A DNA stretch of 64,000 nt. Source: Acinetobacter kanungonis. GTDB lineage: Bacteria > Pseudomonadota > Gammaproteobacteria > Pseudomonadales > Moraxellaceae. The notes below the pieces were generated by a model. The model searched no databases. It was given only the letters and a program-made list of their open reading frames with translations, and had not been told where the DNA came from. Shown here piece by piece: positions 26,739 to 34,722 of this stretch. The translations under genes and the position numbers were made by a program. How positions within the stretch are numbered: the first letter of the stretch is position 1; every line of letters starts with the position of its first letter. The DNA is taken from contig NZ_JAACKC010000002.1 of NCBI RefSeq assembly GCF_009939195.1, forward strand, positions 186,001 to 250,000, in the 5' to 3' direction.

Positions 26739-27251
26739 ATGTATTTCTCTCCCATCATATCCAGTGCACTGGTTTTGAGCGCACTGTTGATGAGTCACGG
26801 CTATGCCAAAGACGCTTATGATCTCTCCGCATTAACAGAACAAGATTTACGCGCCGAAACGGGGGATATTCAATCCCAACCCGATCAAGGTAGACAGCAA
26901 ATTTTTGAGCATTATTTAATGCAGCTAGAAGTTGCAGCACAGCAATCTCCTTTGATTGAAAGTGCGCGAATTTCGCAGGAAATTTTACCACCGCAGCAGA
27001 TTCCAGATTTTGATTTGCCGCTGCCAATTTTGTTGCAGGTCTATTCAATTGCGGAAGGCTTACAGTCGGATGATCCTCGGCTGGGGCTATATCGCATGAT
27101 TGATCCTGTGGTAAATCCGAATAGTCCTTTACAGCATACCCAGCCGATCTCGCAAATTCAGTTGAATCTTGGTGTGGTTTCAATGGGAACTGTAGAACAG
27201 CGAATGAATGTGGGTGGTTTAGCGAAGCTATTTTTATTGACCTCACACTAA
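26739..27251 (+). CDS. Exported protein of unknown function
   Basis: 170 residues with a signal peptide (PIISSALVLSALLMSHGYA, cleavage near YA-KD). The mature start DAYDLSALTEQDLRAETGD recalls the short motif (L-x-D-x-x-L-x-x-x-TG) that follows the signal peptide in a group of Acinetobacter surface proteins, which I recall only loosely. The rest has IPDFDLPLPILLQVYSIAEG and no Cys. It could be a secreted or periplasmic factor. It ends at a bidirectional terminator shared with the convergent CoA-transferase gene. Confidence 0.62.
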   Translation: MYFSPIISSALVLSALLMSHGYAKDAYDLSALTEQDLRAETGDIQSQPDQGRQQIFEHYLMQLEVAAQQSPLIESARISQEILPPQQIPDFDLPLPILLQVYSIAEGLQSDDPRLGLYRMIDPVVNPNSPLQHTQPISQIQLNLGVVSMGTVEQRMNVGGLAKLFLLTSH

Positions 27252-27256
27252 GTGCA

Positions 27257-27286
27257 TAAAAAAACGCCCCATGCGGGGCGTTTTTT
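27257..27286. terminator. Bidirectional terminator between the exported-protein gene and the CoA-transferase gene
   Basis: AAAAAACGCCCC / GGGGCGTTTTTT with ATGC-type loop between convergent stops. Confidence 0.92.
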
Positions 27287-27297
27287 AACTGATCTGA

Positions 27298-28815
27298 TTA
27301 AGCAGATTTTGCTTCAGCTTGAGTTGCAAGCATGTGACCAGTTTCTTCGAAGTTAGAGTGCCAAGAAAGCGCTTCACGTAGTAAGTGTGGCGTATGACCA
27401 CCTTTTGCACATGAACGGTCAAAGTAGTCGTTTAACGCATCACGGTACATTGGGTGTGCACAGTTGTCGATAATCGCACGCGCACGCTCACGTGGAGCTA
27501 AACCACGAAGATCTGCAAGACCTTGTTCAGTCACAAGGATGTCGACATCGTGTTCTGCATGGTCAACGTGTGATGCAAATGGAACAACTGAAGAAATGTC
27601 GCCACCTTTCGCAATTGATTTGGTTACAAAGATAGCCAAGTGTGCATTACGTGCGAAGTCACCAGAACCACCAATACCGTTCATCATTTTGGTACCGCAA
27701 ACGTGAGTTGAGTTCACGTTACCGTAAATATCAAACTCAAGTGCAGTGTTAATCCCGATAATGCCTAAACGACGTACCAACTCTGGGTGGTTCGAAATTT
27801 CTTGTGGACGAAGTACCAATTTGTCTTTGTAAGCTTCAAGGTTGTTAAATACTTTCTCGCCGTATTTTGCAGAAAGAGTAATTGAAGAACCTGATGCAAA
27901 AATCATTTTGCCTGCATCAATCAATTCAAACGTACAGTCTTGTAGGACTTCTGAGTACATGATCAAGTCTTCGAAGTTTGAATCTTTCAAACCAGTCAAT
28001 ACTGCGTTTGCGATTGAACCGATACCTGCTTGAAGAGGACCTAAGTTCTTCGGTAAACGCTCTTCAGCAACTTCTTTTTCGAAGAATGCGATCAAGTGGT
28101 TAGCAATTGATTGAGTCTCATCATCTGGAGGAGTTACGGTTGATGGAGAGTCATGTAATTCGCTGTTAAATACGATACCTACGATTTTAGAAGGATCGAT
28201 GTTGATCGCAGTTGTACCAATACGCTCATCCACTTGAGTTAATGGAATTGGTTGGCGTGTTGGGCGATACGTTGGAATATAGATGTCGTGTAAGCCTTCA
28301 AATGCTGGGCTTAAGTTGGTGTTGATTTCAACAATCACTTTTTCAGCAAAAATTGCAAAGCTTGCAGAGTTACCTACAGACGTTGTTGGAATAATGCCAC
28401 CATCTTCAGTGATTGCGACCGCTTCGATCACGGCAACATCTGGCTTTTTCAACTGAAGGTTACGCATTTGCTCAACAGTTTCAGATAAATGCTGGTCAAT
28501 GAACATCACTTCGCCATTGTTGATGGCTTTACGTAAAGTGTTGTCTACTTGGAATGGAAGACGACGTGCTAAAACACCCGCTTCAGTCAATTGTTTGTCA
28601 AGGTCATTACCCAGACTCGCACCCGTGATTAACGTAATTTTTAAAGGGTTGGTGTGAGCACGTTTTACTAAAGCCAATGGAACAGCTTTTGCTTCGCCTG
28701 CACGGGTAAAGCCACTCATACCTACGGTCATGCCGTCTTCGATGAATGCTGCAGCTTGTTCTGCGCTGATGACTTTGTCGTGAAGTGAAGCTAAACGAAT
28801 GCGATCTAATGACAT
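27298..28815 (-). CDS. Acetyl-CoA hydrolase/succinyl-CoA:acetate CoA-transferase family protein
   Basis: 505 residues, class I CoA-transferase fold. N-terminal GMTVGMSGFTRAGEAKAVPLAL, the oxyanion-loop GPLQAGIGSIANAV, the catalytic glutamate in IMYSEVLQD (about residue 290-295), and the C-terminal VTEQGLADLRGLAPRERAR are all typical of the ScpC/AarC/Cat1 group. In acetate metabolism these enzymes move CoA from succinyl-CoA to acetate. Whether this protein is a transferase or hydrolase is decided by enzymology rather than the motifs. Monocistronic, with a 433-base spacer upstream. Confidence 0.87.
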   Translation of the reverse strand: MSLDRIRLASLHDKVISAEQAAAFIEDGMTVGMSGFTRAGEAKAVPLALVKRAHTNPLKITLITGASLGNDLDKQLTEAGVLARRLPFQVDNTLRKAINNGEVMFIDQHLSETVEQMRNLQLKKPDVAVIEAVAITEDGGIIPTTSVGNSASFAIFAEKVIVEINTNLSPAFEGLHDIYIPTYRPTRQPIPLTQVDERIGTTAINIDPSKIVGIVFNSELHDSPSTVTPPDDETQSIANHLIAFFEKEVAEERLPKNLGPLQAGIGSIANAVLTGLKDSNFEDLIMYSEVLQDCTFELIDAGKMIFASGSSITLSAKYGEKVFNNLEAYKDKLVLRPQEISNHPELVRRLGIIGINTALEFDIYGNVNSTHVCGTKMMNGIGGSGDFARNAHLAIFVTKSIAKGGDISSVVPFASHVDHAEHDVDILVTEQGLADLRGLAPRERARAIIDNCAHPMYRDALNDYFDRSCAKGGHTPHLLREALSWHSNFEETGHMLATQAEAKSA

Positions 28816-29248
28816 GGTTGACTCTCGTTGAAATCTTGAAACTGATAGGGATTGTACCCATCAGAAAAAGCATTTTGCATACCTGTTATGCTAAGGTCTA
28901 ATTTTTTAGAAAAATGCGGGTATAACAAATTTTGATAATTTTTAATCAATTGATTTTATGAGGGATATTTCTTCAGAATTCGCTTAATTTTAAAGCTGAC
29001 TGTACGGTTATTGATCAAAATTAGCGTAAAGTTTGTTACAAATGGCATGTTTTGAAGATCACAATGTCACGATACAGAAAAATTTAGATAAAAAAGTAGA
29101 GCAAATCATTTTTAATATGTTGGAAATTTCATTTAATTGCTGTTGAAGGATTGATCAGGGGAGCCTTCTTGACGTCCTCATTGATGAAAAGGTGAAGCTG
29201 TGTAGCATGGGCTGTACAACATTCACCTTGGCAGAATCACTGCGTTTG
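28816..29248. other. 433-base spacer between CoA-transferase gene and envZ
   Basis: AT-rich, no convincing coding frame. It must hold the promoter of the minus-strand CoA-transferase gene. At 29189-29229 AAGGTGAA and TTCACCTT are perfect 8-bp arms enclosing a second imperfect stem (TGTAGC...GCTGTACA); it lies 20 bases past the envZ stop and may end or stabilise the ompR-envZ mRNA, although no T-run follows. Confidence 0.5.
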
Positions 29249-30709
29249 TTAGAAGTGTTCGCTAATACTTTGTTTGAGTTTCTCAATTGGATTGCTGGTC
29301 GCGTGTTCTTCAGGTTCTTCTTGCGGTAAAGGCAGCAAAATAATGGCTTCCAGCCCACCTTGTTTACGGTTGTGAATCAGGAGTTTACCTTGGTGAATAT
29401 CGACAATCCGTTTCACAATTGCGAGACCTAAGCCACTGCCTTGCACGGTTCGCGCGGCATTGCCACGGACAAACGGCTGCATCAATTCTTCAATCTGATC
29501 TTCGGGAATGCCTTCACCATGATCCGCCACACTGATCATAATATGTTCGCCTTCGACCCGAGCTGCCAATTCCACAGGCTCAGCTCCATAACGCTTAGAG
29601 TTATTGATTAAGTTGCCAATCAGACGTTTCAGCGACAAACTGCGGGCTTGAATTAATGGCAATTCTTGCGGGCTAAAACGTATATCCAGTGGCTTAAACT
29701 GAATCACCAACTCTTGCAATAAGTTGTTGATGTCTGTGGCTTGCAGGACTTCATCCGATCCATCCCGCATGAACGAGATGAATTGATTCAGAATGGCATC
29801 CATATCTTCGACATCGTAGATTAAGCCTTCTTTTAAGAAGTCATCATCGGGCATCATCTCTGCACTGAGACGAATACGGGTCAGGGGTGTACGCAAGTCA
29901 TGTGAAATCCCAGCCAGCATAATTCGACGATCACGCTCGGTCTGATCCAGCGTATAAATCATGTGGTTAAAGGCTTGGTTCACCTCACGAATCTCTTGAG
30001 GTCCATGATTGGTTTCTAAATAGGGTGCCGTACCAGTTTTACTGTAACTGTTTGCTGCATTTTGCAGGCGACGTAATGGACGGTTTAGCTGGCGCACAAG
30101 GGTGAGAATAATCACCGCAGAAATCAGTGGAACGCCAAACAGCCAGCCAAAAATCAGTTCCGGACTGTAATTGGCATAGGTTTTCAATGGTTCTCGCACC
30201 CAGTGCCCATTCATTTCGGGGGTTTGCACCCAAATTCGTGGGCTCGGCTTAAACTGGAAATACACCGTGACGTCTTTAATTTTTAGTTCATTGGCGAGCT
30301 GATGCTCAATGCGGTTGGTAAAGAAGTCAGCAATCAGTTTATCTTTGACGTTGGGATATTCTTGAGGATCAGTGACATATTCAACTCCAACGCGCTGTTT
30401 CAGCCATCGGTCAATATCCAGTTCTACATCGTCATGATAAATTTTTAAGTGCGGGTTGTTGATCATTTCCAGTTCAACAGCAAGAAACCTCGCATGCTGT
30501 TGGATTTCAGGTAAATACAGCGTTTTCCAGAAGAACCATAACGACATGAATAAGCTAAAGAACACCACAAACAGCACCAACACCGTTGTACGCATGGCGG
30601 CTGAACGCGGTTTAATTTTGTCGAGAAAGCGTTCTGAGGGCGTGCGTTTTTTCTCGGAATAGTGGACAAAATCAGTAAATTCTTGCGGGTCGATGGGATC
30701 TAGCTTCAC
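29249..30709 (-). CDS. envZ: EnvZ-like osmosensor histidine kinase
   Basis: Inner-membrane sensor of about 486 residues: TM1 at about 43-65 (TTVLVLFVVFFSLFMSLWFF), periplasmic domain of about 130 residues, TM2 around LIFGWLFGVPLISAVIILTLV, HAMP linker, phospho-acceptor AGISHDLRTPLTRIRLS with His near residue 270, N box LIGNLINNSKRYG, G1 ISVADHGEGIP and G2 VQGSGLGLAIVKRI. It follows ompR in the same direction with a 257-base gap, unlike the overlapping genes of E. coli. Start is uncertain: GTG 30709 (chosen) or TTG 30721. Partner is the OmpR at 30980. Confidence 0.88.
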   Translation of the reverse strand: MKLDPIDPQEFTDFVHYSEKKRTPSERFLDKIKPRSAAMRTTVLVLFVVFFSLFMSLWFFWKTLYLPEIQQHARFLAVELEMINNPHLKIYHDDVELDIDRWLKQRVGVEYVTDPQEYPNVKDKLIADFFTNRIEHQLANELKIKDVTVYFQFKPSPRIWVQTPEMNGHWVREPLKTYANYSPELIFGWLFGVPLISAVIILTLVRQLNRPLRRLQNAANSYSKTGTAPYLETNHGPQEIREVNQAFNHMIYTLDQTERDRRIMLAGISHDLRTPLTRIRLSAEMMPDDDFLKEGLIYDVEDMDAILNQFISFMRDGSDEVLQATDINNLLQELVIQFKPLDIRFSPQELPLIQARSLSLKRLIGNLINNSKRYGAEPVELAARVEGEHIMISVADHGEGIPEDQIEELMQPFVRGNAARTVQGSGLGLAIVKRIVDIHQGKLLIHNRKQGGLEAIILLPLPQEEPEEHATSNPIEKLKQSISEHF

Positions 30710-30799
30710 GGTAATTACCAATAATTTAAGAATATGGTGAGGTTTTTTGCAGGGTCTTACTGTGATGAGTTTGAAATCCAGTTTTAACCTTCAGTTGGA

Positions 30800-30825
30800 C
30801 CTACTTTTGTTTCGGCAAAAGTAGG
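30800..30825. repeat. Hairpin element in the ompR-envZ spacer
   Basis: CCTACTTTTG / CAAAAGTAGG, a perfect 10-bp stem with a TTTCGG loop, followed by CAAAACCATTTCC. The sequence resembles a hairpin I recall seeing often between genes in gammaproteobacteria, so it may be a dispersed repeat that inserted between ompR and envZ. Confidence 0.55.
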
Positions 30826-30979
30826 CAAAACCATTTCCATTCGCAAAACTCGTCCAATGTAAGCATTCATCTGAATTCTCGCAGAAACTTTCTTATCGAA
30901 ATTCTCCTGCCTCGAACAGTTGCGAATGGGATGTCACGAAATTCCTAAAATGTATTTGGATGATTTCGTTAAATCAGTA

Positions 30980-31744
30980 TTATTCCGCACCATCTGGAAC
31001 GAAGACATAACCTACACCCCAAACCGTTTGAATATAACGAGCACGGGCAGGGTTTTCTTCAATCAAGCGACGTAAGCGAGAAACTTGTACGTCAATTGAA
31101 CGCTCCATCGCCCCCCATTCACGTCCACGTGCCAAATTCATTAATTTGTCACGGGTCAGTGGTTCACGCGGATGTTGCACCAAGGCTTTTAGTACCGCAA
31201 ATTCACCTGTGGTCAGGGTTACCACTTGCCCTTCGCGGGTCAGGGTGCGTGTTGAAAGATCCAAAGACCACGGACCAAAACTCACCACTTCCATTTGCTG
31301 ACTTGGTGCACCAGGCACTTCACGTACTTGGCGACGCAATACCGCACGGATACGCGCCAACAACTCATTCGGGTTGAATGGTTTTGGTAGATAGTCATCT
31401 GCACCCGCTTCTAAACCCGCAATACGGTCTGAATCGCTACCACGCGCGGTCAGCATGATAATTGGGGTATCAATATTGGAGTGACGCAAACGACGACAGA
31501 TACTTAAACCGTCTTCCACAGGAAGCATAAAATCGAGCACGATGAGTGAAAACAGTTCGCGTTGGAGTAAGCGATCCATTTGGGTAGCATCGTGTGCTGT
31601 TTTGACCACGAAGCCTTTATCTTCCAAGAAGCGTTGTAGTAGCGTACGTAAACGCACATCATCATCTACGACGAGAATGCGTTCAACGCGATCAGTGTCT
31701 GCATGTACAACATCGCCATGTTCTGCAGGTACAACTAAACTCAT
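30980..31744 (-). CDS. ompR: OmpR response regulator
   Basis: 254 residues: receiver domain with acidic pocket ILVVDDDVRLR, phospho-acceptor Asp71 in LIVLDFMLPVEDG, and Lys in DDYLPKPFNPNELLARI, then a winged-helix DNA-binding domain with the loop EWGAMERSIDVQVSRLRRLIEENP and the end YIQTVWGVGYVFVPD. It has an extra N-terminal tail of about 20 residues (SLVVPAEHGDVVHADTDR) compared with E. coli OmpR. The first gene of the ompR-envZ pair, it diverges from tex across 337 bases. Confidence 0.94.
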   Translation of the reverse strand: MSLVVPAEHGDVVHADTDRVERILVVDDDVRLRTLLQRFLEDKGFVVKTAHDATQMDRLLQRELFSLIVLDFMLPVEDGLSICRRLRHSNIDTPIIMLTARGSDSDRIAGLEAGADDYLPKPFNPNELLARIRAVLRRQVREVPGAPSQQMEVVSFGPWSLDLSTRTLTREGQVVTLTTGEFAVLKALVQHPREPLTRDKLMNLARGREWGAMERSIDVQVSRLRRLIEENPARARYIQTVWGVGYVFVPDGAE

Positions 31745-32081
31745 GATGTGTGCTCCTTATTCTTTATTGTCATCGTATACGGGGTCAAGAGATCACTAGG
31801 AGTATACGATTCATTTATATCGATTTGCTATGTTCTAAAGCAACAAATATTGCAGTTAAAATCAAGACATAGATACCAAATATATACATCTAAAATAGCG
31901 GATTAACGCCTGATTTACTGTAGTTCTTTGCCAGAATATGCAAAAAAAGTGTGCGATTGATGAAAAAATCGAAAATTGGCAAATTCGATCAGAATGAAAT
32001 TTAATAAAACAATTGTGGATTTTATGGTCTTGGTCTTTATAATCATGGCTTTTAGAACTTATCCTTGTGGGATCAAACACG
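31745..32081. other. 337-base spacer between ompR and tex (divergent promoters)
   Basis: AT-rich with no convincing gene. It must hold both promoters. I see no strong palindromes or hairpins and no clear consensus boxes that I would call with confidence. Confidence 0.4.
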
Positions 32082-34448
32082 ATGACTGACTTAGTTCAGC
32101 AGTTGGCAACAGAGCTTGCCGTACGTTCAAATCAAGTCGAAGCTGCGATTAAACTAATCGATGAAGGCGCAAGCGTTCCATTTATCGCACGTTACCGTAA
32201 AGAAGTGACGCAAGGTCTAGACGACACTCAGTTACGTCAGCTCGATACACGTTTAGCGTATTTAAGAGACTTATACGAGCGTCGCGAAAAAGTCATTGAA
32301 TCATTGAAAGAACAAAATAAATTGTCAGATGATTTATTGGCACGCGTAAATGCTGCTGAAACCAAAAATGCTTTAGAAGAAATTTACGCGCCATATCGTC
32401 CAAAGCGCACCAGTAAATCGTTTAAAGCGAAAGAAGCGGGCTTGGGTCCAATTGCAGAAAAAATCTTTCAAGAAGCAGTGGAACCAAGTGAAGCATTGGC
32501 GGGTTTTAGTCATGAAGAATACCCAGATTTAGAAAGCCAACTGGATGCGATCCAGCACATTCTGATTGATGACTGGGCACAAAATATTGCATTAACCACT
32601 GAATTAAAAACGACCTTTGCCAAAACAGCGGTACTAAAAAGCTTGGTGGCAAGTGAAGAGAAAAAAGAAGTCGGTAAAAAATTCCGTGACTATTTCGATT
32701 TCTCTGAAAACCTGAACAAAGTGCCTTCACATCGTTTATTGGCGATGTTGCGTGGCCGTCAAGAAAATGTCTTGGGTTTAAAAGTGGATGGTGAAGATAG
32801 TGCACCATTGGCACGTATTGAAGTTGAATACAATTTAGATCAAGTTCAGCCGCAAGCACGTCAGGACTTCTTAAAACAAACGGCAAAGCTGTTCTGGTTA
32901 GGCAAAGTTCGTCCTAGCATCGAACATTCATTACTGACAGAAAAGCGTTTGAATGCCGAAGCGGAAGCGATGCAAGTGTTTGCGGAAAATCTACGTCACT
33001 TATTGCTTTCTGCACCAGCAGGCAGCCGTTGCACGTTGGGCGTAGACCCTGGTATCCGTACCGGTGTGAAATTGGCAGTAGTCAATGAATCGGGTGATGT
33101 GGTGGCACATAGCACCATTTATCCGTTTGCACCTAAAGAAGATAAAGCAGGCTCCATTGCTGAATTGGCGCGTTTGTGCCAAGAGTTCAATGTTGATTTA
33201 ATCGCGATTGGTAACGGTACAGCAAGCCGTGAAACTGAAGCGGTAGTTGCTGAAATGATGGCGCAACATTCTGAACTTAAAGTGACACGTGTGACGGTCA
33301 GTGAAGCAGGTGCATCAGTTTATTCAGCATCTGAATTGGCTGCGACTGAATTGCCAGAATTGGATGTATCAATTCGTGGTGCAGTGTCTATTGCGCGTCG
33401 TTTGCAAGATCCATTGGCTGAATTGGTTAAAATTGATCCTAAATCGATTGGTGTAGGTCAATATCAACATGACGTGAACCAGACTGGTTTGGCAAAAACT
33501 CTGGATGCAGTGGTTGAAGACTGTGTGAACGCGGTCGGTGTAGATGTCAACACCGCTTCTGCGGCAATTCTGGGTTATATCGCAGGTTTGAACAAAGCCA
33601 TTGCACAGCAAATCGTAGAATTCCGTAAAGAAAATGGTCGTTTCGACAACCGTCAAGCCTTGAAGAAAGTGCCTCGTTTAGGTGATCGTACCTTTGAACA
33701 AGCAGCAGGTTTCTTACGCATTCAAAATGGTAGCGAACCGCTAGATGCTTCTGCTGTACATCCTGAGAGTTATGGTTTGGTCGAAAAAATGGTGACTGCC
33801 AAAGCGACGACTGTGAAAGACTTGATTGGCAACAGTGAAATTATTCGTCAAATTAAGGCGGAAGATTTTGCAGATGAACAATTTGGTTTGCCAACCATTC
33901 AAGATGTTTTAAGCGAATTGGAAAAACCAGGTCGTGACCCACGTCCAGAATTCCGTACCGCTAAATTCCGTGAAGACATCACTGAAGTGGCGCAATTGAC
34001 GGAAGGCATGCAGCTTGAAGGCGTAGTGACCAATGTGACGAATTTCGGTGCCTTTGTTGATGTGGGTGTCCATCAGGATGGCTTGGTGCATATTTCTGAA
34101 TTGGCGAATGAGTTTGTTTCAGATCCGCACAAAGTGGTAAAACCAGGTCAAATTGTTCAGGTCCGTGTTTTACAGGTGGATGCTGAACGTAACCGTGTGA
34201 ACTTGTCGATGCGTGCAGAAGGAGCAGAAGCGCCGAAAGCACCGCGTCAACCACGTCGTGAACATGCTGGTCAAGAACAGCGTGGCGAGCGTAAGCCTCA
34301 AGGTAAGCGTCCGCAACAAGCGCGTCCACAAGGTGATCGTCGAGAGCGTCAAGGTGGTCAAAAGCCGCAAGCCCATAAACCACAAGACAACAAGATTGGT
34401 GGTTTAGGTGCATTGTTATTACAAGCAGGGATTAAAGGCTCGAAATAA
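32082..34448 (+). CDS. tex: Tex RNA-binding transcription accessory protein
   Basis: 788 residues from the ATG at 32082 (an in-frame GTG at 32067 was rejected). Domains in order: N-terminal helical Tex domain (SVPFIARYRKEVTQGLDD near residue 30), YqgF RNase H-like domain (CTLGVDPGIRTGVKLAVV at about 320), helix-hairpin-helix region (AAILGYIAGLNKAIAQQIVEF and ALKKVPRLGDR), and S1 domain (GVVTNVTNFGAFVDVGVHQDG at about 650). A basic Arg/Gln/Gly/Pro-rich tail of about 60 residues follows, probably an extra RNA-binding extension. Tex influences transcription and RNA turnover. Monocistronic with its own terminator. Confidence 0.95.
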   Translation: MTDLVQQLATELAVRSNQVEAAIKLIDEGASVPFIARYRKEVTQGLDDTQLRQLDTRLAYLRDLYERREKVIESLKEQNKLSDDLLARVNAAETKNALEEIYAPYRPKRTSKSFKAKEAGLGPIAEKIFQEAVEPSEALAGFSHEEYPDLESQLDAIQHILIDDWAQNIALTTELKTTFAKTAVLKSLVASEEKKEVGKKFRDYFDFSENLNKVPSHRLLAMLRGRQENVLGLKVDGEDSAPLARIEVEYNLDQVQPQARQDFLKQTAKLFWLGKVRPSIEHSLLTEKRLNAEAEAMQVFAENLRHLLLSAPAGSRCTLGVDPGIRTGVKLAVVNESGDVVAHSTIYPFAPKEDKAGSIAELARLCQEFNVDLIAIGNGTASRETEAVVAEMMAQHSELKVTRVTVSEAGASVYSASELAATELPELDVSIRGAVSIARRLQDPLAELVKIDPKSIGVGQYQHDVNQTGLAKTLDAVVEDCVNAVGVDVNTASAAILGYIAGLNKAIAQQIVEFRKENGRFDNRQALKKVPRLGDRTFEQAAGFLRIQNGSEPLDASAVHPESYGLVEKMVTAKATTVKDLIGNSEIIRQIKAEDFADEQFGLPTIQDVLSELEKPGRDPRPEFRTAKFREDITEVAQLTEGMQLEGVVTNVTNFGAFVDVGVHQDGLVHISELANEFVSDPHKVVKPGQIVQVRVLQVDAERNRVNLSMRAEGAEAPKAPRQPRREHAGQEQRGERKPQGKRPQQARPQGDRRERQGGQKPQAHKPQDNKIGGLGALLLQAGIKGSK

Positions 34449-34461
34449 GCCTTAACCTGAG

Positions 34462-34491
34462 AAAAAAACCTCCCCATCGGGAGGTTTTTTT
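34462..34491 (+). terminator. Terminator of tex
   Basis: AAAAAACCTCC / GGAGGTTTTTT with a short loop. Confidence 0.9.
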
Positions 34492-34659
34492 ATGCTTAAA
34501 ATATTGATCCATGTTCAACTTTGCTATTGTCGTGTTTCTAACTTCAAGATGAGTCGAATCTGAAGATCAACAAAAATAATATTAAAAGCTGTTAAACATT
34601 CACAACAGCACAGCATAACTTCACTTTTCACCCAGCAGATTGTCCGACAAGATTGAGGG

Positions 34660-34683
34660 CGTCTGGATATTAATATACAGACG
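34660..34683 (+). other. Hairpin before the SulP gene
   Basis: CGTCTG / CAGACG arms around an AT palindrome (GATATTAATATA), followed by TAAATTTTTTG, 39 bases before the start codon. It could be an attenuator-like terminator in the leader or the tail of a transcript from upstream. Confidence 0.35.
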
Positions 34684-34722
34684 TAAATTTTTTGCTATTT
34701 AATCATTATAAGCGGTTTAACT

